DNA from: Nymphaea colorata
Lineage: Eukaryota > Streptophyta > Magnoliopsida > Nymphaeales > Nymphaeaceae
Direction: 5' to 3'
NCBI RefSeq assembly: GCF_008831285.2
Contig: NC_045146.1
Coordinates: 11,048,972 to 11,112,971, forward strand
DNA: 64,000 bases
The notes beneath the pieces are model-generated. The model saw only the letters and a program-made list of their open reading frames with translations. It searched no databases and had not been told where the DNA came from. Each line of letters starts with the position of its first letter. Within the stretch, counting starts at the first letter, position 1. A program made the position numbers and the translations under genes. Below, one piece after another: positions 1-14,174 of the stretch.

Positions 1-840
1 TATTCCTCATCAAGATTTCTGCTCGGCTCTGACCTGGTGGCATCATCAAAGATTTTCTTATAAAGAATTGTGCCAATGTAGGATTCTTTTTTTAAATATT
101 GTCATATGGAGAATTTGGTGGATTTGAAACCAGATTACACATAATGACAAGAAGGACAGGACTAAGATGGCCAAATGGGATGTCTGGCATCACTGTAAAG
201 AAGTCTTTCTCATGCAGCCCTGGTCTCAAGAAGCTTTTAGATCGATTAAGCTTTAGTTGAAGTCCAAAGTGTTTTCTCCCTTCTGGCTGATCAAGAACCA
301 TCAAAGATGGATTACTGAGATTGTTTCTAAAAAAGTTGATGATATCAGAATTTGTGCTGGCTTTCTATGGCATGAAGGTTTGCTGGTCAAACGATACTTT
401 CTGATTAATCAGGTGCATCGTTATGGCTTGTACCTTGAATCATGGATGCTTCTTTTTCCCTTTGGTTTTAATCATAATGGTTCTTTTCAGATTTTGATCA
501 AATCCAATAATCATAGATGGAAACGTTGGCTTCTCTTCGGGATAGCTAGATCGGACTGTTAGGACTCTTTGAATCCCATTTTTTTCTTTAAATTCCCTGT
601 TGTTTCTCGTGATTTTCTTTTGTATGATGTAATCACCTAATTTTGCTTTAAGGCTGGTTTTTTTTTTTCTTTTCTTTTCTTTTCTTGTGCCGTTCTTTTA
701 TTCTTTCAAATGCCCTCAGCCCCGATTTCTAATGTATTGAACCTAGCTGCCCTTCTTGGTTTCCTTGCGTTAAGGACAATAAAGGAACTTATACTAACAT
801 GTCCTACATACTAATTTTTATTTTTTCGAACTTCAATGCT
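1..840 (+). mobile_element. LINE 3' fragment (non-LTR retrotransposon tail)
   Basis: Conceptual translation near 95-240 gives the motif WRIWWIRNQITHN, followed by a basic, Trp-rich stretch at 257-562. This 'W-x-x-W..RN' block is typical of the region downstream of the zf-RVT domain in plant LINE ORF2 proteins. After a stop at 560-562 there is a T-rich 3' UTR with a short TTTTC run near 660-690 and an AATAAA at about 779. The frame is broken and no RT core is in the window, so this is only the 3' end of an element that continues to the left. The exact 3' boundary is not visible. Confidence 0.55.
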
Positions 841-1684
841 TATAAATCAATTCGGGGATCTACCCCCGTAAGGTAAGAATTATCATATTTCATATTATGT
901 AGGAAATAAAAACTATTGGCTATTTATTTTGTTATATATTTACAATTTAAAAAAAAATCAAGAACACCAGGATGGGATTGATATTGCACGCTGATAATCA
1001 AAAGCACACGAACTCTTTTATATTGTTATCCAGGCGCTTCAGCTTTGAACCATATATTATATCAAACAATTTGGTTCGTTGTTAATATTAAAACAATTAT
1101 GTGATTGTTTTTTTTATTGATGATAAAAGATTATTCATGCAAAACCAAATTGTATCAACAAAGTTACATCATATTTAAGGCTAAAATGGTAAATTTCTAA
1201 TGTTTTAATAGCTAATTTACCAAATAATTTCATTAATATTTGTTATTAGCTATGGAAAAGCCTAAGTGTATTTTCATCGTCACCAATAAGTTTATTTATA
1301 AAAGTTTCCCCATATTTTTTTATTTGTTTATATATTACACGTTCAGGTAATAGAGGAAGAAAAGGCAAGGGGCAGAAAAGATGAGACTTTGATGAAAACG
1401 CGAGGAGGAATCTTCCTGACAGGAGTAGATCAAAAGGAAAATATCATGTTCCGGTCCACCCCGCCTGTTCTAATTCATGGATCTCCAAAGAGGAAGAGTC
1501 TAAGTTCTTCTCCTCGGAGACATCCGACAAACTAGGAAAGAGTCCAAGTGGCTTGTTTTTAAATTTCGAATGAGAATGCCCACACTTTTCATGGCAATGT
1601 CACCTATTTGGTAAATATGCCCATTCACCAATTCAGTTGATTCGAGGTTGTAAATTGCCCAAAAATATTTAAAGGATCATTTTT
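841..1684. other. AT-rich intergenic DNA, nothing recognised
   Basis: No coding potential, RNA gene or repeat boundary could be supported. It is AT-rich with short homopolymer runs and separates two LINE fragments. Confidence 0.5.
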
Positions 1685-3516
1685 GGCCGTTATCTAGGGG
1701 TGCCACTACATACCAATCGTGTTAATATAAATACTTATTTTCAACTTCTTGACAAGGTTCGCAGGTGATTGTCTTCTTGGAAGGCTTCCCGACTCTCTTT
1801 AACTGGCCATGCTACCTTATCTGTGACTAGTTTCATTGCAGTTTATACTATGCAAACTACTAAATTGCCAGTTTCTGTTACTAAAGAAATTGATAGTTTG
1901 AATAGAGATTTTCTTTGGGGATCAACGGCAGAGAAAAAGAGAGTTCATTTGCTTAATTGGGACACTGTGTGTCGTGCAAAAGATAAAGGAGGGCTTGGTA
2001 TTTGTAAGTCTACTAATATGAACAAAGCTTTGCTTGCCAAGTTAAGGTGGAAATTGGAAGATGAGAATGAAGGTCTATGGGCTCAAGTTTTGCGATCCAA
2101 GTATTTGAAACAATGTTCTTTTCTTCAAGCTCGTATACCACATAATGTTTCTCACACTTGGCAGAGTATAATCTCAACCAAATCTCTTGTTCATCAAGGT
2201 TGTGCTCAAATTGTAGGTGATGGATCAACAACCTTGTTTTGGAAAAATAAATGGTTTGGGGATAAGTCCTTACTTGAGCGCTGTAATGTTAATTTGTCTG
2301 AGGAGGAACATACTAAACATGTTAAGGACTATGTTTGTAACAACAATTGGAGTGAGCAGTTGTTAACACTTTTGCTGGCTGATATTAGGGAACAACTTTC
2401 ATTTGTGCAACTTCAACAGGATGAGCAAGATAAGAATTTTTGGCAAGCTTTAACTGATGACAACTTCTCTGTTTTTTCTGCTTATAAATTGCTTACTGTT
2501 GGTGTTCACACACATGGCATCTGGTCTAAACTGTGGAAACTAGATATTTCACCTCGAGTTAAGTTCTTTATTTGATTATTATTTCATAATTGTCTTCTTA
2601 CTAGGTCTACTTGTGTACATCGGAATATTTTGACTACTGCAGTTTGTCCTCGGTGTGGTGCTCTTGAGGAAAATACTTTGCATGTCCTCTGATATTATAG
2701 TTCTTCTCAAGTTATATAGGTTGTCTATCTTCATGAGGCTAAATTGTTGGAGTTTAATACAGCTACTTTGGAGGTTTGGCTGAGGAATAATATTTCTAGG
2801 CATCGCTTTTTGGTAAACAATATGATTCCTTAGTCTATTTTCTTTTGCTTCGTTTGTTGGCAGTGGTGAAATCAAGTTGTATTTAAAGAAGGTTTTTCTT
2901 GGCCTGATGATGTTTTATTTCACATAGCTGCTTCTAGAAACCATATGGCCCAACTTCGATTATCCCAACGAAAAGATCAAACCTTCATTGCATGGATGTC
3001 ACCTCCCTTGGGTTTTGTTAAGTTAAATGTTGATGCGGCTGCTAGAACAAATGCAGGAGACTTAGCAGCTTGTGGTTTATTTTGCAATGATAATGGAGAA
3101 TGATTATTTGGCATCACTTGTCGTGCGGGTTATGGTCATATAACTAAGGCTGAACTTATTGTTATTTTTCATAGTTTGAAATTGGCCTGGGAACGTGGCT
3201 TTCGTAAAGTTATTGTTGAATCAGATTCTTTGTTAGTTGTGAATAAGGTTCTAAAAGACTTGCAGCTTCATGATCCTTTATTCCAGATAGTGAAATAGTG
3301 TCAAGAATGTCTTATGTCATACGTATAGAGAAGCTAATATGTGTGCGGATTTTCTTGCTTCATAGGCTTTTCAAGGATCTTTTAGAGTGACCATTCTTAC
3401 CAATCCACCTGATCATTTGCATCGATTGATTGAGGAGGATCTGATTAGTGTAACTCAGCCTCATGTTATAGTTAGTTAATGTGGTTTTAAACTGCTCCTT
3501 TGTACAAAAAAAAAAA
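1685..3516 (+). pseudogene. LINE ORF2 3' part: RT C-terminus, zf-RVT and RNase H
   Basis: The 5' truncated remnant opens with RYLGVPLHTNRV at about 1688, the post-catalytic RT segment of plant LINEs. The long frame at 1769-2575 has the hallmark blocks MQTTKLPVSV, DFLWGS and KGGLGI followed by ALLAKLRW. A zf-RVT-like Cys-rich segment lies at about 2530-2760. A type I RNase H domain follows at about 2985-3470, with LNVDAAARTN, KAELIVIFHSLKLAW, VESDSLLVV and REANMCADFLAS. Stops at about 1767, 2573, 2690 and 3100 interrupt it. It ends in an A11 run at 3505-3516, the expected poly(A) tail. The catalytic FADD block is absent, so the copy is dead and truncated. Confidence 0.85.
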
Positions 3517-3580
3517 GAAATACACACGCAAGTTATTGGAATATTTTAGAAATACACACGCAAGTTATTGGAATATTTTA
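3517..3580. repeat. Perfect 32-bp tandem duplication after LINE poly(A)
   Basis: Two exact 32-bp copies (3517-3548 and 3549-3580), each beginning GAAATACACACGCAAG, lie directly after the LINE A-run. No matching copy was found at the LINE 5' side, so it is not a simple target-site duplication. Confidence 0.9.
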
Positions 3581-5150
3581 AAAATCATTACGAGCTCAAA
3601 CATAGCATGACTAGAATGACACCGTGCTGCCATGCCTGATAAAGGGTCTCAAGTTCAAGCTTTCGAGAGTCCGAGTGTTACAAACATGAATTGAGCAAAT
3701 GTTGGAAATTTCTAGTAAAACAAATAGATTTTGTATTATTTGTTGGTAAGGTATTCACAAGCTTGACAGCCTGCTAATTCATGTTCTCTTACCAAGGCAG
3801 CACGCTCGAAAGCATGCTATAGGCTCTGATATTTAGTAAATAAACCATACGAGTTAAAACAACTAGCACCTATAATTTTAATTCATTACCTTTATACTTC
3901 ATTGACAGCAAGTACATTTCAATATACTATATCGAACAACATAAAAACATCAATGACAATCAAGACCCTATGCTGGCTTCGCCTATTAGTTTCCCCATGT
4001 ATTAGGCTCTGCAGTTTTGGTGAACAAATTGAAAAATAAATAAATAAAGAGCAACCGTACCTGATTTTGTTCCTCAAAATAATTTGTTTCACACCAGCAG
4101 TTTAAAGGAAACACAACATTTTAAGCACGAGACCGAAGTCGAATCAAGCGCAAGTTTTTCATGCACACACCTCATAAAATGTTAAATGAATATAAGTTCT
4201 AAGCCAGAGCAACTTAAGAGAGAAATTTGGAAACTGGATGCCATTGTAGGAGGCAAGTGTTAGGAATCCCAAGATTCTCAATTGCTCCTCATCAAATCCC
4301 AGGAGCATCTGCCTCAGCCATTCGCCAATATTGCACACAAAGGAATGATCAAACCACTAAAGCTCTTTGTTTAAATGCATTAAGCCAACTCACTAATCCA
4401 TATCTCTCCAGCAATTATGTATAAACAGTAATCCCCATCCACCGGACAAAGCCCTTTCCTCTTTTCCTTTCTATAACGAAAACGCTGGAAGTGATCACTA
4501 TGCTGAAAGTGTAATCTCTCCAGCCAGAGTTCCATGGAGTAAGGTACCAATATATCTCAAGCTATCAAGCTATCAAACTGGGCCACACCAGAAGCAAAAG
4601 CTTCCAATAGTCAGCTGTATTGGTCTTTAGGCAGTGGGATGGATGCCATGTTCCCTTTTCCAGAGGGCCTGAAGGTTGGAGGGGCGACTCACCAGTGGAT
4701 AAGCTTATTGATAAATCACCCTGACACACGCTCATCCCACCCCAATACTAGGTGCCGTTTGATTGACAAAAGTTTCACGCTGCTCCCCTAGGCCAAGGAC
4801 CGGGTCAAACCATCATTCCAGGATTTGTAAAAAAACAAGCATTTCAGTATTCTCAAATATCCAAAATGTACTTCAAGATAATGAAAGGTACTCCTCATGA
4901 AGGCAGTTCACAAGTCTGATACAAGGATATTTTTCCATTCTTTTTCTTCATTTTCGAGGAAGCAGATTACTTCTGCAAGAAAGCTTTTTCTAGAGCTAGT
5001 GATCTAAGGATAATAGTTAATACCCACAGGATTATGGATTGGCATAAGGCTAGACTCAAATTTTGGTGCACTCACAGCTAGACGAGACTTACATATTGTG
5101 CACCACTTTAGGCTACAAATAAAAAGTACATTGTCAAGTCATGCTGAGAT
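3581..5150. other. Intergenic DNA including the likely CYP22 3' UTR
   Basis: No independent gene is seen. The right part, next to the CYP22 stop codon at 5151-5153, should hold that gene's 3' UTR on the minus strand, but I could not fix a polyadenylation site. The 65-aa frame at 4227-4424 has no recognisable family features. Confidence 0.4.
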
Positions 5151-5318
5151 TTACATCTCACCACACTCACTTATTACACAGGCAAGCTTTGGTCGATTGT
5201 TGGGGCCCGTTGAGACATTCTCAATCTTCCTGACAACCAACAAACCTTCTCCAAGCACTCTCTGAATTCCAAACAGATGATAAACTAATGAGCTTGTGCA
5301 TGCAAAGAGTAACTATAT

Positions 5319-5353
<35 letters not shown>

Positions 5354-8300
5354 CCCAAAAACAACATGCTTGTTGTCTAGCCAGTCGCATTTAGCACATG
5401 TTATGAAAAACTGCAGAAGATGATAACATTAATCAGCTTAATACATAAAGCAACACGCAAATGATGTATTCATAAAAAATCAACATGTTAACTTGGGACT
5501 TCATCTAAGGAAATAAGTCCTTGCTACATCACCATTTGGAACATCAATGACCAACAATTTGACCTATCTTAAAGAAAGATGAATATAGTCATATTAGGTA
5601 TGCTTTTGGTCACTAAAGCACAAGCTGGGCAGAGTTACTTCTCGTTGTAAGATACAAACAGAATGTGAGGGTCCAAACAAACATAGAGACTATTTATTCA
5701 GCCAACTTGTCATACCCACATGGAAGTTTTGGCTTGGGATATATGACATGGTTCCTGTTTCTCGATGCAGGCAGTTTAGCAAAAGCAAGCAAGGACTGGG
5801 GGAAAACATTCTAGCCAAGAAATAGCTACAGCAAAATTACATTGCATTTAGTCAAGTTGCCAACTGAATTTCCTCTATTCTTTGTGCCACATTTAAAGAA
5901 ACTTCCATAATTCCATTTATAGGGCTCACCATTTAACCATAATCCCAAGTGGGCCTATCTATTGCTAACAACTGCCAATCAGGGCTTCAGATTAAACATT
6001 ATCACTTTCAACATGTGGAACTTTGTACCTTTCTAGCATAGTTCTTACAAGTTTGATAAGTGATCTTGTTTTCACTTTGCTGAAAAGGAAGGGACTACTA
6101 TAATTTGATGGGCACTGACAGATTCTAACTTGTGTTACCAGGCCACATTTGAAAATTCTTGGGGAGAGCGAGGGACATGTCAGGAAATTTCAGAAGCTTG
6201 AGGCCCTTTGGTTATTATGACTAAGGTGGCGGAAATAAAAGGTCGTAAAATTTTTCTGTTTATAGAACGACAAGTGTTCTATATCTTTTTTGTTTTCTTA
6301 GATACAACAGTTAGCAGTTGCCTGTCAAATATCCACATACCACAGGTAATTTAAATTAAATTTAAACTTTTAAACAACCACCAAGTTATAGTTATCAGAG
6401 ACATACCTGGCATCCATTAGTGTTAGGACCACTGTTTGCCTGAAGGAAAGAAAAGAAAAAAGTTTAAATAGTTGTACAAACAAATGAAGGAAAAAAAAAA
6501 TGAGTTTGCAGAACTTTAGAAGTAGAACTCAATGTAATCAAAATTGCTAAGTGGTGGCTTCTCAAAATGCAAATGAATAAGATAAGACAGAATACAACAA
6601 ATGAATTACTAAGACTAATAAAAAACATATAACTATCACTATTAACCAAGTGAAACACGCTGTAGTACACATCATCGCCCGATAATAAACTGATATAAGC
6701 CCACAGCACTAGGAATACAATCAGATATGCATGTAGTGTTTATCATTTACAAAGAAACATAAAAGGAAAGTGCAAAATGATATAGATGAATCAAATAATA
6801 AGATCAATCAGAAGTCCACAACACAAAGATCGAATTCATACATGTATATGATCAAACTGCTGAACAATGTAGAACAGGAACTGCTGCGAAGATGAAAAAA
6901 GAAAGCTACACATAATATGCATCCCACAACTAGTCAATTGGTTACTACCAGTTCCTTTCTTAACTACAAAGACAGCACTGACATTTCCACAAAAGACAAG
7001 GGATCAAAGAAGAAAGGTATGAAGAAAATAAATGAACTATTACCTTGACTCCAAGACGAGCACATGAATTCTGATGACGAAAACCAATATAACAATTTAT
7101 TTCATTGGAACCAATATAACAATTTAATGCATCAAAAGGTTTTTTTTTCACACAAAAGATACTGCAAAAGAATATGAACATTTACAAATAGAACGCAAGT
7201 GGCTCGCAACATGTCACTATACCATGTCCTTATGGCAGTCATGAGGTTGCTAGCCCTTCTTTTTCAGAAAATTAGCTAGTGTTCCATGACTATCTTCCTT
7301 TTAAGAGCATGTGTAAAATGCATTATGTTCCAGAGACATCTGATATCATAGCTACCTTTGGTCCCCCTTAGATCCTCAATTTCTAGAGTGCTAGTTATTC
7401 CTTATTGTCTGTTTGCTTACCATCAGCAATTGCATAGAAGTTATTCTTTTGTTCATCAGAAAACATTCAAATGGTTAGTTACCAAAGACCACTTCAAAAT
7501 CTTAAATATATTCCCACAGGCTGACGAGAAATGGTAATATGAAGAGAATCATGACGAGGAAACTGACCTCCTAATGGAGAGGTGAATGGAAGATACCGCC
7601 TAAGCTAAAAAATTATACATTAAAAAAGGTAAAAATTAAGATATGATACATAAATACTGTAATATAAAATGTATTAGGGCTTCTGGAGCACATTGAACAT
7701 AAATTTTATAACCTGCTACATCAAAAGTACAGCCATGAATTATTTACTGGCCCTAAAATGGGCTCCAAAGAAAAAGGAACACACCATAGATAAAAGACCA
7801 GGGCCAGTATGCTTTGCGACAAAGTTTTCATCTTCAAATTTGCTGCCATAGATGGATACACATCCACTGCCATCACCCTGTAAAACAAGAAGTTGCGAAT
7901 GAAAATGAATCATAAGATGTTATCAAAGAGATGGATAAAATAAAATCATTCTGACAACAGTTCAGAAACACTGAACTTAATGCTTGCATCAACAACCTTT
8001 CATCTAAATAATGGAAGCTCTTAAGAAAAAGCATGAAGGTTGAGGTGAAGTTCCTGTTATCAGGCTTCAACTGAACCACATAGACTGGAATATTTCAGTT
8101 CCTTAAACATTATTGAAAATCAATTGTCAAAAGCTATAACTAAGTTGCAACACATTAGCAAGCAAAAGGAGAACCCAATTGGAAGAAATTCTATCAGATG
8201 GATCATGGTCCTGCAGACTGCAGAGCACTAAAATTAAAATGACACCTCAATACAAGGACGAGTAATGACCTTCACAAAATCACCTGCTTGGATCATAAAA

Positions 8301-9612
8301 TCCTTGATAACCCTATGAAACTGGCAGCCTTTATAACCTACCGGGATCCCTGCTTTTCTGAAAGGCAACAGAAACACAAAAATAATTGCTTACTATGGCC
8401 AAATTATTGAACACAAGAAATCATCAGAAATGCATTTTGCATCACAAAGCTGCCTATACTATGAATCCACATCACAGTCAACTTTATGCAGTAAAAACAT
8501 AATGGGAAAAGCACAATACTGCCTCAAATCACAGGCAATGTGTGGTTTTCTGTCTTGATAAGGTCAACTTCCCTTTTTTCTCCATCATGTTATCCAGTAA
8601 AATAGTGTCAACTGTCAAGTTATTAAGAGCTCGACTCTTTAAAGAAATAAAGACAACTATCACTATCACAATATGTCTCCACTCTCCAAGAACAATGTAC
8701 ACTAGCTTTCAAGAACAAATACCATCATTAGAATTACATAGACCTATGAGTTATTTTAGGTTTTCATGCTCAATAGAGAAACCAATTTTAGCCCTGAGGA
8801 GCGCTGGGTCTACCCATTGATTTTTTGAAAAAAAAGCATTTAATAAGGCCGTAACATGACGGGGTTGCACAAGCGGCACTACCAAATTTTTCCATCAATC
8901 CCATGCAAAGCCAGATGAACATGCCCAAGTTGCATTGGAAAGTTATAACATGTTGTAGATCTCACTGTTTAATAAATTACAAACTCCTTTGTCGATTTGT
9001 AGTGCAACGTTTGTCCAGTTACTTGGTCCAAGCAAAACAGGGAATATCTGCTACTAACCTGTATTCACCAGTGCAGAATTGCCTGAAAACATCATAGAAA
9101 TAATGCATAAGGTATTCATTTTAAGGCTTTAAATTGAAAAAAAAAAAAATCTAAAAGCATGCGAGAATACATAATTCAGGAGATAAGCTTCTTAAAATAA
9201 ATTGAAGAAGAAAAAGCACTATCGAGACCCTGAGAAAATAAGTTTATAGGGGTCTATTGCTGGATAATATACTGTGTGTGCGCTCGAATGTGTACGAACA
9301 TGTCTATCTACATCACAGCTTACATCATCAATATAATCACTTCCCAGTGACGGTGTCTTCCAGTCCTGAACAATTTATGCAGGTTGTTTTGAGACCACGT
9401 GTAATTATGCTCTCATAGTCTACAGAGCTTAGTTTATAATGTTGACATCAATCCTGAGGATGCAAAATTTTTAGAGCACCTTCACGTTCCCATGTGATCC
9501 AAGAATGGGAGACCATAACCATGGTGTTCCACAGCTGTTTTTGAATCAGATATCTATGGTATTCAGCGTCCTCCACATTCTTTCTGTTGAATATTGGAGG
9601 AAGAAGGGGACG

Positions 9613-9643
<31 letters not shown>

Positions 9644-12600
9644 GAGAGAGGGAGAGTAAAACACTTTCTTGCTTATTCACGTGACCCTAATCTCATATTA
9701 AAAGAGATTAGGGTTGGCAACATAACAATTACAAAATCAGTCCACTAAATATAAGAAAATATTTAAAGAACTACTATTCAACTTTCTAATATTGCATAAA
9801 CACTCTTTAACATTCTCCCTCAAGCTGGAGCATAGATATCAATCATGTTCAGCTTGTTACAACCTCTCAGGAAATCGCCTATGAAAAGAGCCTTAGTGAA
9901 CATATCAGCTGCCTGATCTTCAGAGGAGACATGAATAGTGCTAATAATTCCTTCTTGAACTAAATCCCGAAGCAATCCACTTCAATATGTTTTGTCCTTT
10001 CATGAAAAACAAGATTGTTAGCAATATAGGTAGCCGCCTTGTTGTCACAATACATCTTCATTGGGAGATTCACTGAAACACCCAACTCTAAAAGTAATGA
10101 TCTGACCCATGACATTTCAGCCGCAGTTTGAGCCATAGCCCTATATTCCGAATCAGCACTAGATCGAGCCACCATATTCTGCTTCTTGCTCCTCCAAGAA
10201 ATAAGATTGTCTTCCACAAAGACACAAAAACCTGTGGTAGACTTCCTGTCATCTATAGATCCTGCATAATCATCATCACTATACGCTTCGATGTCAACAC
10301 CTTCTCCCTTTTTAAACCATAACCCCTTTCCCAGGGCTGATTTCAAGTATCTGACAATCATTAGAGCAACATCCCAATGAACCTTTCGAGGCTTTTTCAT
10401 GAATTGACTTAGCTTATTCACAGCAAAGCTAATGTCAGGGCGAGTGATCGTCAAATACAACAGTTTCCCTATAAGTCAAAAGGCTCTGATTCATCATCAT
10501 GTATATGAATTCGGCTATTCATGGGAAGTGTGGCAGGTTTAGCTCCCAATAAATCTGTTTCCTGCAGAAGATCAAGAGCATATTTTCTTTGAAACACTAC
10601 AACTCCTTTACTACTACGAGCCACCTCAATACTAAGAAAATAACGGAGTTGTCCAAAGTCTTTTGTGACAAAGTGTTGTTGTAAAAACTCCTTTGTCTGA
10701 GCTATTTCTTGATTACTTTCTCAAGTGAGAACAATATCATCCACATATACAATCAATATCACTACTTGATAAACAATGAGTGATCAAGCTGGGATCGTTG
10801 AAATCCACACTTAGATAAAACCTCAATTAGCTTATGGAACCATGCACGAGGACTCTGTTTAAGTCCATAAATAGCTTTCTTTAATTTGCATACCTTGGAA
10901 CACTCCCCCTGTCGCGCAAAACCAGGTGGTTGTTGCATATAGACGGTTTCAGACAGGTCTCCATACAGAAAAGCATTTTTCACATCCAGCTGAAATAGAG
11001 GCCACTCTCGCTGGACAGCAAGAGATATAATCAGTCGAATAGTGCCCAACCGAGCCACGAGAGAAAAAGTCTCAAAGAAGTCAACGCCATAAGTCTGTGT
11101 ATATCCTTTAGCAACAAGACGTGCCTTGAACCGTTCAACTGAACCATCAGAATGATACTTGATGGTGAACACCCATTTGGAGCCAACCACATCACAGTGC
11201 ATCGGTGGATCCACCAAATCCCAAGTCTCTCGAGAGATAAGAGCATCCATTTCCTCCTGCATGGCTTGCCGCCACCTTGAATCTAACAAGGGTTGATGGT
11301 GAGAAGACGGGATGATGTGGTTAGACAAAGCTCGATCAAACTGCAGCAAACTTGTACTCAAATGGTCAGTAGAGACAAAATTAGAAATCAGATGTAGTGT
11401 GCACTGTCGCTTGTCCTTGCGAATAGCAATGGGGAGATCATCTGCAGTGTGATCATCTTTTGAACCTGAATCAGTCTGATCAGTGGAGTTTACCTCTTGA
11501 GAAGACGTTGGTAGGCGGTTGGAAGAAGGACCAAGACGACGAGTGTAAACCAATGGAGGATCAAAGAAACATTCATGTGACATTGGTTGAGATGGTGGTA
11601 AGGACTCAAGGGACACTGGTGGAATGGGAAGAGGAACAAGTATAGGCATCTCAGACAGAGGAGGACTCGAAGGAAAAAAATAAAGACGAGACTCAAAGAA
11701 TGTAACATCCGCACTAATAATCTCTTTCTTGGTCTGGGGATCAAAGCACTTATATCTTTTTTTATTGGCAGAGTATCTAATAAATACACATTTGATGGCT
11801 TGGGCAGCAAGTTTGTTTTTGTCTGGGCCTAGGATGTGTGCAAAGCAAGTGCATCCAAAGGGAGGTATATGAAATAGTGGTCGATTTGGATATAAATGTT
11901 GAATGGGAATACGTTCTTGGATGGCTGACGAGGGTAATCTGTTAATGAGGTAACATGCAGTAAGAATAGCATCCCCCCAAAAGTATGCAGGCATGTGAGA
12001 ATGCAGCATGAGGGTACGGGTCACATTTAGGAATTGTCGATGTTTGCGTTCGGCAACACCATTTTGTTGGGATGTGTGTGGACAAGTATATTGAGGCCGA
12101 ATTCCATGATTGGCATAAAACTGAAGTAGAACGGAAGATTTGAATTGAAGAGCATTATCAGTGCGAATATTTTTGACAATGAAACCAAACTGAGTTTTTA
12201 TTTCCTTGACAAATTTAGGAAGAATACATATGACTTCGGATCTTTCCCGTAACAAGAATACCCAACTGACTCGAGTAAAATCATCAACCAAAACAAGATA
12301 ATACCGAAAACGCGAGTGAAAAGGAACCCGACTAGGACCCCATACATCCACATGAAGGAGATCAAATGGACTTTGACTAGATGGTTCTTGACTCGAAGGA
12401 AAGCTACTCCGTGTATGTTTGCCTAATTGGCAAACATCACATAAGAAGGACTCTGATATAGTAATACCTAGAAGCATGCGACGAAGTTTTGACACTGAAG
12501 GATGACCCAGTCTGAGATGCCACTGAAAAGGAGAAGGCTTTGAGGAGAATGAAGAGGCAGCAACATTTACTGGGACAGACAAGAAATAGAGACCCTCACG

Positions 12601-14119
12601 TTCATGGCCGCCACCAATCATCTTCCCAGTTAGTAAATCCTGAAAAGAACATGTACCAGGGTCAAAAATGACTCTACACTTTAAATCAATAGCAAGCTGC
12701 TTAACAGATAACAAATTAACAGGAAACTGTGGAGCATAGAGCACGTGGGTAATAGTGCCTAAATGTGGGAAATAAATATCACCGTTGCCCAATACAGGAG
12801 ATAGTTTGCCATCTGCCAGTCTGACATGTTGTGGTGTAGAAAACCTGACTAATGATGAAAAAATATGTGGTTGATTACAACAGTGCCTGGAGGCGCCAGA
12901 ATCTATCATCCACATCACATCTGGATCATCGGTAGGAGCACCAACAGAGAAGGAAGAGTCTATCACAGTCGTGCAGTCATATGAGAAAGAATTTCCAGCC
13001 ATCTTGTAGTCATTGGAACCCTCAAACACATTACCATCAGCCATAGTAAAATTCCAACCAGAATTGTACTCACAATATATATGTATAAGGTGCAGTAGTT
13101 AACTTCAACCAAGGCACGACAGCATAGAAGAACCTGGAACACACTTATGGCTCTAATCATCAACTCAGAAATTCACTAAAAACAGGCAGCAACATAGGCC
13201 ACTAACTCAAGCAGCAACTCAACAAAATAATTTCAGCCGATGGCTGCAACACAAGCAGGAACTTTACGATTAGCAGCAGTCCACAACTAATGAGACCTCA
13301 ACGTATAGATTTCATATCCACGATTTGTAGATCATTCTGCTCCTCACGTCAAATTATATCCACAAGCAGTAGATTGACTCTGCCCCACACGGTCAACATA
13401 AAAATCTGATTACAACAACAATAACCTCCACGAGATCCACTTAAGGATCAGGTTGAACACAAACACAAAACAAATTGGCAGACTGTTTTCAGACGTGGAT
13501 AGCAGGCAGCACTTTCAGATGTCGATAATAGGTAGCAAACAAGCACAAGTTTGACAGTAGAGAAAACCTGTCTCACTTCAACGATGCAGAGAGAAAACAG
13601 AAATCTGCCTACTCCATACAATTTCAAACTTGTCTCACTACAACGATGCAGGAAAAAGACTGAACTTGCCCACACGACATACCTTTGCCTGTGAGAATCC
13701 ACCAGGCACCACACGGCTAAACAAATCAGACTACCCCAGCAGATCCGATATTCTTTGGCCTGAACATCTTCCACGGCTGCACTTGAGTTAGATTTGATTT
13801 TGCAGCAAGGTTTAATCTGATTCACCATTTCAGCTACGTGATAAGCTTCAACGGCAGTAGCTTTCAGCAACTTCACGACAGCAGCAGCAACACAAGGGTG
13901 CTAATCACGTTTTCACATGTTAAAAACGTGATTAGCCCCTATCCAACCAACCAATCAACTTGTTTGTTTTGTAAACAACAAGAACCCTAGGTGTGAAACC
14001 CTAGTTTGGCGAAAGAGATGAGAGATGAGAGGAGAAGGGAACCCTAGGCGTGAAACCCTAGATCACACAGCCCTAGGTCTAAAGCTCTGATACCATGTTG
14101 AATATTGGAGGAAGAAGGG

Positions 14120-14174
<55 letters not shown>

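Noticed and set aside
13448-13876. 142-aa frame in the copia A leader
   Set aside because: No gag, envelope or known-family motif, and no relative in the other copia elements here; noted only as leader content.
14084-14095. tRNA-like match (TGGTATCAGAGC)
   Set aside because: A retrotransposon primer-binding site, not a tRNA gene; the same holds at 48359-48370 and 63991-64000.
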